Shown: positions 53,779 through 61,572 of the stretch, piece by piece
How positions within the stretch are numbered: position 1 is the first letter of the stretch
Layout: each line of letters begins with the position of its first letter
Origin: G965202915 sp965202915
GTDB lineage: Bacteria > Pseudomonadota > Gammaproteobacteria > Eutrophobiales > Eutrophobiaceae
DNA length: 64,000 nucleotides
Assembly: GCA_965202915.1 (NCBI GenBank)
Contig: OZ241847.1
Location: forward strand, 1,736,001-1,800,000
Reading direction: 5' to 3'
Made by a program: the position numbers and the translations under genes
The notes under the pieces: model-generated
Database searches by the model: none
What the model was told of the DNA's origin: nothing
Seen by the model: only the letters and a program-made list of their open reading frames with translations

Positions 53779-54708
53779 ATGGAATTTATACGCGGCTTGA
53801 ACAATTTGAAACGGCACCGCGATTGTGTTGCCACGATTGGAAATTTTGACGGCGTTCATCTTGGCCATCAAGCCATATTCAAACGCCTTGAAGAGCAGGC
53901 GAAGCGACACGGATTGCCGGCGACGATAATCATATTTGAACCGCAACCGATAGAATTTCTTACCCCGGAGCAGGCACCATCGCGGCTAAGCCCATTGCGC
54001 GACAAATTGGAACGGCTCAGACGGACCGGCATCGACCGGATCGTTTGTCTGCAATTCGGCCGGCGTATGGCCAACCAGGACGCCGGCCAGTTCATCAGGG
54101 AGACCCTATGCAAACGCATAGGCATCAAGCGTCTGGTGGTCGGTGATGATTTTCGCTTTGGCAGGCAACGACTGGGGGATGTCAAACTGCTGAAAGAAAT
54201 CGGCGATGAAAAAGGCTTCGAGGTGACGCCGATTCCGGCTTTTTTTGTCGCCGGCGAACGGGTAAGCAGCACTTTGGTGCGCAACGCGCTGTTAAACGGC
54301 GACGTCAGGCGGGCCGAGGCATTGCTTGGACGGCCATATCGAATCAGCGGTCGGGTTGTACACGGCGATAAACGCGGCCGGTCTTTGGGGTTTCCCACGG
54401 CCAATATGAAACTGCATCGCCATCAATCACCGGTGCGCGGCATATTTACCGTCAGGGTGTTGGGGATCGAGGGCGGCCCGCTGAACGCGGTCGCATACAT
54501 GGGCACCCGCCCCGTGTATCAGGGAAAAAAAATGATGCTGGAAGTGCATATCCTCGATTTTGACCGGGACCTGTACGGCTGCCGGCTTGAGGTCGAGTTG
54601 ATCGACAAACTCAGGGAAGAGGGCCGGATAGAATCGGAAGCAAAGCTGCTGAGGCAAATAAAAAAAGACGTACAACAGGCAAAAAGAGAATTCAATGTCG
54701 AAATATAA
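53779..54708 (+). CDS. ribF: Bifunctional riboflavin kinase / FAD synthetase
   Basis: Converts riboflavin to FMN and FAD. The N-terminal adenylyltransferase has ATIGNFDGVHLGHQAIF near residues 19-35; the C-terminal kinase has RVVHGDKRGRSLGFPTANM near 193. A GTG at 53776 directly before the ATG is an equally possible start. Its last 14 bases overlap ileS, giving translational coupling. Length about 309, standard. Confidence 0.96.
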   Translation: MEFIRGLNNLKRHRDCVATIGNFDGVHLGHQAIFKRLEEQAKRHGLPATIIIFEPQPIEFLTPEQAPSRLSPLRDKLERLRRTGIDRIVCLQFGRRMANQDAGQFIRETLCKRIGIKRLVVGDDFRFGRQRLGDVKLLKEIGDEKGFEVTPIPAFFVAGERVSSTLVRNALLNGDVRRAEALLGRPYRISGRVVHGDKRGRSLGFPTANMKLHRHQSPVRGIFTVRVLGIEGGPLNAVAYMGTRPVYQGKKMMLEVHILDFDRDLYGCRLEVELIDKLREEGRIESEAKLLRQIKKDVQQAKREFNVEI

Positions 54709-57517
54709 AGATACCCTGAACCTGCCCGGAACCGGTTTCCCGATGAAGGCCAATCTTGCCCGACGGGAACCGGAAATGCTGAAACGCTGGCAACAAATGC
54801 GGCTGTATTCAAAGATCCGCGAACACAGAAACGGCGCCAGACGCTTCATCCTGCACGACGGCCCGCCGTATGCAAACGGCGATATTCATATCGGCCACGC
54901 GGTCAACAAAATACTCAAAGACATCATTGTCAAAGCCCAGGGCCTTGCCGGTCTGGACGCGCCCTACGTCCCCGGTTGGGATTGCCACGGCCTGCCGGTG
55001 GAACTGATGGTGGAAAAAAAGGCCGGCAAGGCGGGCGTAAATATAGACGCCGGTCAATTCCGCAGCGCCTGCCGTGACTATGCCCGCCAACAGGTCGCCA
55101 GGCAAAGTGGCGATTTCCAAAGGCTGGGGGTATTCGCCGATTGGGACCAGCCCTATCTCACCATGGATTTCGCCACCGAGGCAAACATCGTGCGGGCACT
55201 GGGAAAGATGATGCAAAACGGGCATCTGGCGCGGGGGCATAAACCGGTGCACTGGTGCATCGATTGCCGGTCCGCACTGGCCGAAGCGGAAGTGGAATAC
55301 GAACAAAGAAGCTCGCCGGCCATCGACGTCAGCTTCACGATCAGCGATAAACACGCATTCCGACGACTAGCCGCCATCGATGACGATAATAACGCCGACG
55401 CCAAACCGGCGATAGCGATCTGGACAACCACCCCATGGACCCTGCCCGCCAACCGGGCCGTGGCCGTGCATCCCGATTTTAATTATCAACTGGTGGAATT
55501 TAATAAACAGGGCCGGCAACTGCAATTGGTGCTGGCTGAGGCACTGGTCGAATCAGTATTGGAGCGCTTCAGGATCGACCAGCATCAAATCCTAGCCGCC
55601 TTCACCGGCCGGCAACTGGCCGGGCTCAGTGTCCGCCATCCCTTTTATCAACGAACCGTGCCGATCATATTGGGACGGCACGTTACCATCAAGACCGGTA
55701 CCGGTGCCGTGCATACCGCACCCGCCCATGGCCAGGACGATTACGCCATAGGCGCCGAATATGATCTGAAGGTGGATGATCTGATCACCGACAACGGTTG
55801 TTTTATTGAAGACGCGCCGTTGTTGGCCGGCGAACACGTATTCAAGGCCGATGCCCAGGTGTTGCAGATATTACGGCGGCATGATGCCCTGTTACACGCG
55901 GAAACGCTTGAACACAGCTACCCGCACTGCTGGCGGCATAAAACACCGATCATCTTTCGGGCGACGCCACAATGGTTTATCGATATGCGCAGGCTGCGGC
56001 AGGACGCGCTGACCGCAGTCGAAAAAATACAATGGCTGCCGGATTGGGGGCGGCAACGCATTAAAGACATGATCAGCGACCGCCAGGACTGGTGCATCTC
56101 CAGACAACGCACCTGGGGCGTGCCGATCACGGTATTTATCCACAAGCGGACCGGCGAATTACACCCGCGCAGCGCCGAATTGATCGAACAAGTGGCCAAA
56201 CGCATCGAACAAAACGGCATCGATGCCTGGTTCCAACTCAGCGGCGAACAACTGCTGGGAGATGAGGCGGGCGATCACGTAAAAGTGGTCGATACCCTGG
56301 ACGTATGGTTTGATTCCGGCGTCACCCACGCCACCGTGCTTGAGGCCGATGAACGCCTGTCGGCGCCGGCCGATCTATACCTGGAAGGCACGGATCAATA
56401 TCGCGGCTGGTTTCAATCATCATTATTAACCTCGATAGGCGTCAACCGCACCGCCCCGTATAAGGCGGTGTTGACCCATGGCTTTACCGTCGATGCCGAG
56501 GGCCGAAAAATGTCCAAATCCAGAGGCAACGTGGTCGCGCCCCAGCAGGTGATGAAAACCCTGGGCGCCGATATTTTACGACTTTGGGTGGCGGCCACCG
56601 ATTATCGCAATGAAATGAACGTCTCGGACGAAATACTGCGGCGCACCGCGGACGCCTATAGAAGGATCAGGAACACCGCCCGTTATCTATTATTAAACCT
56701 GGATGGGTTTGACCCCGAACGGCATCGGGTGGCGTTCGGCGCAATGGTCGAGCTCGACCGCTGGGCCATAGATAAGACCGCGATGATTCAGCGGCAAATC
56801 ATCGCCGCCTATTCGGCCTACCGGTTTCATCATATCTATCAAACCCTGCACCAATTCTGCGTCGCCGACATGGGCGGTTTTTATCTCGACGTGATCAAGG
56901 ATAGAATCTATACCATGCAGACCGATAGCCCGGCCAGACGTTCGGCGCAAACGGCAATGTATCATATTATCGAGGCACTGGTAAGATGGATGGCGCCGAT
57001 TCTGAGTTTTACCGCCGAAGAGATCTGGCAATTCATTCCCGGCCGGCGCTCGGATTCGGTATTCCTGGCGGATTGGTACGATAGCCCCGGCGCCGATGAC
57101 CATGGCACCCTAAGACTGCAACAATGGCAAACCATCATAGACCTGCGGGAGCAGATAAACGGACAGTTGGAACAATTGCGCGTCGCCGGCCGGATAGGAT
57201 CCTCACTGGAGGCTGAAGTCGACCTGTACTGTGATAATAAACTGTACGCCCGGTTGGAAAAACTCAACGACGAATTAAGATTTATATTGATCACCTCGCA
57301 TGCGCGGATCCACCCCCTGGATGACAAACCGGACGCAGGCGTGGCGCTGGCAATCGACGATCATGCTCACGTCCGCGTGCGCGCCTGCAAACACCCCAAA
57401 TGCGTTCGCTGCTGGCATCTGCGCGCGGACGTCGGCGAGCATCGCGATCATCCGCAGTTATGCGGCAGATGTGTACTCAATATTTTTGGCGAGGGCGAGA
57501 CCCGTGATCACGCCTGA
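54695..57517 (+). CDS. ileS: Isoleucyl-tRNA synthetase
   Basis: Class I synthetase of 940 residues. The HIGH motif is in PPYANGDIHIGHAVNKIL near residues 54-71, WDCHGLPVEL near 93, the editing domain has TTPWTLPANRAVAV near 246, and KMSKSRGNVV lies near 607. The C-terminal zinc finger is complete (CKHPKCVRCWH and CGRC near 901-925), so this is the bacterial type with zinc. Sits between ribF and lspA in the conserved operon. Confidence 0.97.
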   Translation: MSKYKDTLNLPGTGFPMKANLARREPEMLKRWQQMRLYSKIREHRNGARRFILHDGPPYANGDIHIGHAVNKILKDIIVKAQGLAGLDAPYVPGWDCHGLPVELMVEKKAGKAGVNIDAGQFRSACRDYARQQVARQSGDFQRLGVFADWDQPYLTMDFATEANIVRALGKMMQNGHLARGHKPVHWCIDCRSALAEAEVEYEQRSSPAIDVSFTISDKHAFRRLAAIDDDNNADAKPAIAIWTTTPWTLPANRAVAVHPDFNYQLVEFNKQGRQLQLVLAEALVESVLERFRIDQHQILAAFTGRQLAGLSVRHPFYQRTVPIILGRHVTIKTGTGAVHTAPAHGQDDYAIGAEYDLKVDDLITDNGCFIEDAPLLAGEHVFKADAQVLQILRRHDALLHAETLEHSYPHCWRHKTPIIFRATPQWFIDMRRLRQDALTAVEKIQWLPDWGRQRIKDMISDRQDWCISRQRTWGVPITVFIHKRTGELHPRSAELIEQVAKRIEQNGIDAWFQLSGEQLLGDEAGDHVKVVDTLDVWFDSGVTHATVLEADERLSAPADLYLEGTDQYRGWFQSSLLTSIGVNRTAPYKAVLTHGFTVDAEGRKMSKSRGNVVAPQQVMKTLGADILRLWVAATDYRNEMNVSDEILRRTADAYRRIRNTARYLLLNLDGFDPERHRVAFGAMVELDRWAIDKTAMIQRQIIAAYSAYRFHHIYQTLHQFCVADMGGFYLDVIKDRIYTMQTDSPARRSAQTAMYHIIEALVRWMAPILSFTAEEIWQFIPGRRSDSVFLADWYDSPGADDHGTLRLQQWQTIIDLREQINGQLEQLRVAGRIGSSLEAEVDLYCDNKLYARLEKLNDELRFILITSHARIHPLDDKPDAGVALAIDDHAHVRVRACKHPKCVRCWHLRADVGEHRDHPQLCGRCVLNIFGEGETRDHA

Positions 57518-57537
57518 CCGTCACCCGGGCAAATAGC

Positions 57538-58008
57538 ATGAAATGGATATGGTTATCGGCGCTGGTACTGATCATCGATCAAATCACCAAGCATCAGGCC
57601 AGCCACCACCTGCTGTTACACCAGCCGGTGCCGATCATGGACTCATTCAATCTGACCCTGATGCATAATACCGGCGCGGCGTTCAGTCTGCTGAGCCAGG
57701 CGGGCGGCTGGCAGCGCTGGTTTTTCATCGCACTGGCCGGGATCATTGGCGGCGTGATCATTATCTGGATGTATAATCTGCCCAGGCAAAAACACTGGTT
57801 GGCGGTGGCACTGGCATTGACACTGGGCGGCGTATCCGGCAACTTATGGGACCGGGTGGCGCTGGGCTACGTCGTCGACTTTATCGAGATTTATTATCAA
57901 TCCTGGTACTGGCCGGTATTCAATATCGCCGATGCCGCGATCACCGCCGGCGCGATCATGCTGATCATCGATGCGCTCTGGCTTGACAAACCCGGTGTTG
58001 ATAAATAA
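57538..58008 (+). CDS. lspA: Lipoprotein signal peptidase
   Basis: Aspartic membrane protease that cleaves prolipoproteins at the lipidated cysteine. Four membrane segments; conserved DQITKHQAS near residue 14, MHNTGAAFSLLS near 42, GNLWDRVALGYVVDFIEIYY near 102-121 and VFNIADAAI near 128-136, the last two carrying the catalytic aspartates. 156 residues. Twenty bases after ileS, the classical ileS-lspA pair. Confidence 0.97.
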   Translation: MKWIWLSALVLIIDQITKHQASHHLLLHQPVPIMDSFNLTLMHNTGAAFSLLSQAGGWQRWFFIALAGIIGGVIIIWMYNLPRQKHWLAVALALTLGGVSGNLWDRVALGYVVDFIEIYYQSWYWPVFNIADAAITAGAIMLIIDALWLDKPGVDK

Positions 58009-58061
58009 TCGGCTATCATGCAAACTGAATCAGCCTGAACAACCACAGAGGGACTCTTAAT

Positions 58062-59006
58062 ATGCAAATCATTCTCGCCAATCCGCGCGGTTTTTGTGCC
58101 GGCGTTGACCGGGCCATAGAGATCGTCGAGCGCGCACTTATCCTGTTTGGCGCACCGGTTTACGTGCGTCATGAAGTCGTGCACAACAAATACGTGGTCG
58201 AAACCCTGCGCGACCAGGGGGCGGTATTCGTCGAAGAACTCGATGAAGTGCCGGATGACTCGATCGTCATCTTCAGCGCCCACGGCGTATCCAAGGCGGT
58301 GCGGGAAGAGGCGGCGCGCCGCAAACTGCGGGTATTTGACGCGATATGCCCACTGGTTACCAAGGTGCATATGGAAGTCGGCCATTACCAGGACCAGGGC
58401 CGTGAATGCATACTGATCGGTCACGCCGGTCATCCCGAAGTGGAAGGCACGCTCGGACAATACCAACCCAAAAACGGCAACGGTGGCATGTACCTGGTTG
58501 AGGTGCTCGACGACGTACTGAAGGTCCCGGTTAAAAATCCCGATTTTCTCGCCTTTGTCACCCAGACGACCCTGTCCATGGATGACACCGCCGAGATCGT
58601 AGCCGCATTGAAGCGGCGTTTCCCGAAGATCGTCGGCCCGAAAAAGGAAGACATTTGCTATGCCACCCAAAACCGCCAGAACGCGGTAAAAAACCTCACC
58701 GGCCAATGCGATATTATTCTGGTCGTCGGCTCCCCCAACAGTTCCAATTCCACCCGCCTGATGGAGATCTCACAAAAGGCCGGTATTCCTTCCCATTTGA
58801 TCAACAGTGCCACCGAAATAGACCGCAAATGGTTCAATGGCAAGCATTACATCGGCCTGACCGCGGGCGCCTCGGCGCCGGAGGTGCTGGTCGAGGCGGT
58901 GATCGAACAATTAAAGACCTGGGGCGCGACCTCATCCACCGAGGCCAGCGGCAAACAGGAAAAGGTGGTGTTCTCCCTGCCCAGAGAGTTATCGCAGGCC
59001 CGGTGA
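58062..59006 (+). CDS. ispH: 4-hydroxy-3-methylbut-2-enyl diphosphate reductase
   Basis: [4Fe-4S] enzyme for the last step of the MEP isoprenoid pathway, giving IPP and DMAPP. The three cluster cysteines are in RGFCAGVDRAI (Cys12), DAICPLVTKVH (near 97) and DICYATQNRQ (near 198). SPNSSNSTRL near 227 and GLTAGASAPE near 267 are also typical. 314 residues. Last gene of the murJ-ispH series; a convergent gene ends five bases away. Confidence 0.97.
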   Translation: MQIILANPRGFCAGVDRAIEIVERALILFGAPVYVRHEVVHNKYVVETLRDQGAVFVEELDEVPDDSIVIFSAHGVSKAVREEAARRKLRVFDAICPLVTKVHMEVGHYQDQGRECILIGHAGHPEVEGTLGQYQPKNGNGGMYLVEVLDDVLKVPVKNPDFLAFVTQTTLSMDDTAEIVAALKRRFPKIVGPKKEDICYATQNRQNAVKNLTGQCDIILVVGSPNSSNSTRLMEISQKAGIPSHLINSATEIDRKWFNGKHYIGLTAGASAPEVLVEAVIEQLKTWGATSSTEASGKQEKVVFSLPRELSQAR

Positions 59007-59011
59007 CGGAG

Positions 59012-59476
59012 TCAGTTTTCCGCCGGTGGCTGGTATCCCGCGGACGTCAACGCATCCTTCAATTTGCTACGGTTGTAGCCGCTGATGGTTGTCTCACCAA
59101 TCACGGTCGTCGGCGCCTTCAAGGCACCGGCGACTTCCCGTAATTCGGTCTGCAAATCGAGATCGCCGTCGACGTTCTTCTCCTCAAAGGAAATGCCGTG
59201 CTTATCGAGAAACTCGCGCACCTCATCACAGGAGTCGCATTCCGGTATTACGTAAACCGTCGCCTTGATGGCACTGTTATCGGTGGCTCCCCGGCTGCTC
59301 GCGCCGGTGCTGATCCTTTTACCGCCGACCTTGCTTGTTCCCGGAGGGCAGTTGCCTTGATTATAGGAACGCTCTCCCTGTTGATTCTCACATTCGACCA
59401 CGTCGACAGCGGCGTTAAGCTGAGAACCAGAGAGGACAAATGCCACGGCGAGTAGAATTTTAATCAAATTTTTCAT
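59012..59476 (-). CDS. Exported DUF4124-glutaredoxin fusion protein
   Basis: 154 residues. Signal peptide MKNLIKILLAVAFVLSGSQL cleaved near LNAA; a DUF4124-like segment (VVECENQQGERSYNQGNCPPG) with two cysteines; then a glutaredoxin-type domain with the redox site PECDSCDEVREFLDKHGISF near 78-97 and the cis-proline loop APTTVIGETTISGYNRSKL near 122-140. This suggests a periplasmic thiol-disulfide protein. A relationship to known Dsb partners is not visible. Confidence 0.85.
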   Translation of the reverse strand: MKNLIKILLAVAFVLSGSQLNAAVDVVECENQQGERSYNQGNCPPGTSKVGGKRISTGASSRGATDNSAIKATVYVIPECDSCDEVREFLDKHGISFEEKNVDGDLDLQTELREVAGALKAPTTVIGETTISGYNRSKLKDALTSAGYQPPAEN

Positions 59477-59589
59477 CGTATTACCCTGTTAGATCGTAAT
59501 TATTACCATAATCCCATGCAAATTGCCTGGTTACCGCTTAGAATAGTCTTTTTTTACAAAATATTCAACACAAAAGAGGGGTTGCGCAC

Positions 59590-60063
59590 ATGATGGCCAC
59601 CGCATACGGGAACTGGCGCCGGCTTGGTTTGAGCCTGGGCAGTCTGATTGTCCTGGCGACGCTTTCGCCGATAATAACCGCGGACGCATATAAATGGATA
59701 GACGCCGAGGGCAACACCCATTACGGCGATTCCCCGCCGCCCGACAACGTAACCGCGGAGCAGATCAAACCGCCGCCCGGGGCCGACACCGAGGCCGCAC
59801 AAAAGCAGTTGCGGGAAAAACAGCAACAGGCGCAAGAACGCTCCGAGCAGCGCGCCGAGACCGAACAAAAGAGTGCCGAAATGGCCCGTGAACAGGCGGA
59901 AAAGACCGAAAAATGCGCGGCCGCCACCAAGCGTCTGGCGAGCTATCAAAGACCCAGGGTGAATAAGGTAAAGGCCGATGGTTCCTTGCGCCGGATCCCG
60001 GAAGAAGAACGCCAGGCGGAGATTAAAAAATCACGGGATTACATAGACCAATTCTGTAATTAA
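59590..60063 (+). CDS. Exported DUF4124 protein with coiled coil
   Basis: 157 residues. Signal peptide in MMATAYGNWRRLGLSLGSLI then VLATLSPIITADA; DUF4124 motif YKWIDAEGNTHYGDSPPPDN; then a highly charged Gln/Glu/Lys helix (about residues 75-120), probably a coiled coil; and a C-terminal IKKSRDYIDQFCN. Divergent from the glutaredoxin-fusion gene, another DUF4124 member, so the pair may be related in function. Function unknown. Confidence 0.85.
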   Translation: MMATAYGNWRRLGLSLGSLIVLATLSPIITADAYKWIDAEGNTHYGDSPPPDNVTAEQIKPPPGADTEAAQKQLREKQQQAQERSEQRAETEQKSAEMAREQAEKTEKCAAATKRLASYQRPRVNKVKADGSLRRIPEEERQAEIKKSRDYIDQFCN

Positions 60064-60160
60064 TCGCGGGCGCAGGAATCAGGCAAGTCGATACCCGCTT
60101 GATCGTGCGCACGCTGATAAAACCCGCCGAACGACGCGGCGACAAACACCCGCGCCGGCC

Positions 60161-60970
60161 TTACCTGAGTCTCTTGATGGTGCCGGGTTTGACCGCCGCC
60201 GGTCTTGACCCCGATCGATCCTCCCCCCAGGCGTACGCCCGCCACAGCAATCGCGCCAGATACTCCTTCCCGTCCGGGTCCTGTTGCCGCCGCCAAAGCC
60301 GGATCAATTCGTCCCGCGCCCGCGGCAGCCCGCTCAGAGCCAGGCCGGCGGCGGCACTCCGCCCGACGTAGGCATTATCCGAAGCGGCCATCTCAATGAT
60401 GTAATCCAGATCATCCGGATCGGCGTTAAGCGCCAATGCAACCACGGCCTGGGCGCGGTGAAACTCATGGTCATCGTAGCGGTGAGAACGTATATAGGCC
60501 AGCAATTGTCCGGCTTCATCCCCGCCCCGGACGCGCGCAAGGGTACTGGCCAATGCGATCCTGGCCGGCACCGATTCTATCGCCCGCCAGGCAAACTCAG
60601 GATGGGCCTGTTTGCTCAGGTTCCACAGATCATCGTACAGCGGATAGATCATTCTGTTCCAATGCAGGGAATACAGCGCGTGCATGGTATTGCTGATCCC
60701 GGCCGGGTCCGGCTCAGTCAGTGCCGTGCGCACCTCGGCCAGGGTGGCCACGCCGGCCGCGAGCTTGTTCCGCAATATATGGTAGTCGGGCTCGGTCGGG
60801 ACCGAATCACCACGGCTTGCGGCGTCGGGCGCGGGCACTATCTCGGCCTGCGGCTCAGCCGCCAGTCCCCGGCAAATCAGGATACCGGCAACCAGACAGG
60901 CCAGCGGCAATAAGCGGCCCAGGAAGAAGCCCGGGAAGAGGCTCAGGCGCAAATACGGCGGCAAGGCCAT
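60161..60970 (-). CDS. Exported HEAT-like repeat protein
   Basis: About 269 residues from the ATG at 60970, chosen because it heads a hydrophobic signal or anchor (RLLPLACLVAGILICRGLAA). The frame extends upstream to 61051 but that part overlaps the pilin gene. The body is alpha-helical with HEAT-type units (RAQAVVALALNADPDDLDYI, NAYVGRSAAAGLALSGLPRA). Located just after a pilin gene on the same strand. Function unknown; an assembly or scaffold role is conceivable but not shown. Confidence 0.75.
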   Translation of the reverse strand: MALPPYLRLSLFPGFFLGRLLPLACLVAGILICRGLAAEPQAEIVPAPDAASRGDSVPTEPDYHILRNKLAAGVATLAEVRTALTEPDPAGISNTMHALYSLHWNRMIYPLYDDLWNLSKQAHPEFAWRAIESVPARIALASTLARVRGGDEAGQLLAYIRSHRYDDHEFHRAQAVVALALNADPDDLDYIIEMAASDNAYVGRSAAAGLALSGLPRARDELIRLWRRQQDPDGKEYLARLLWRAYAWGEDRSGSRPAAVKPGTIKRLR

Positions 60971-60992
60971 GCCCCGGTGCGGCCGGCGGGCA

Positions 60993-61454
60993 TTATCTGT
61001 TCCAGCACTCGGCCACGTTACCAGTGCCGGTGATCCTTTTGAGGCCGTCATTCCTCAGGGTGAAATTACCACACTCGGGATCGTCAAAGGTTGGATCTGC
61101 GGTCAGGGTATAGGTTTGATAGGCGGTTCCGTATCCGGTGTTAATGGTAAGGTCGTATTTGCCGGTTTCGGTAGGGGCCGTCGTGCAACTGCTAGCCGTT
61201 TTGCATATTTTAATTGAAGGAAAGGTGTTAGCAGCATTTGCATAACGATTATTGTCCGAATAATACCGCTCCAGGATCGCCGCCGCGTCAAACAAATGGG
61301 CGCGGCCTTCCACGCGTTTGCCGCGCAACACATATTTATCATAGGCGGGCAGGGCGATACTGGCCAGGATGGCTATGATCGCAACCACGGTCATCAGCTC
61401 GATCAATGAAAACCCCGACGCCCTGCCTGCAAACTTAAATTCAATATTAGCCAT
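60993..61454 (-). CDS. Type IV pilin (PilE-like)
   Basis: Pilin with prepilin leader ending ASG before FSLIELMTVVAIIAILASIA; the conserved Glu5 is present and cleavage by PilD is expected between G and F. The C-terminal part has cysteines near CKTASSC and PECGNF...ECWNR. About 153 residues. I chose the ATG at 61454, which has GGGGAAG seven bases upstream; ATGs at 61460 and 61469 are alternatives. Resembles the minor-pilin-type PilE encoded next to pilY1 in Pseudomonas and relatives. Confidence 0.9.
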   Translation of the reverse strand: MANIEFKFAGRASGFSLIELMTVVAIIAILASIALPAYDKYVLRGKRVEGRAHLFDAAAILERYYSDNNRYANAANTFPSIKICKTASSCTTAPTETGKYDLTINTGYGTAYQTYTLTADPTFDDPECGNFTLRNDGLKRITGTGNVAECWNR

Positions 61455-61572
61455 GCTCATCTTCCCCATATGGTTGATATATATAGTATAGCCGACCTCG
61501 CGGCCATCCGCCGGATAAATCCGGGGCGGTCAGTCAGACCCGACCCGGATAGCCTATACCGATAGCTCATCA

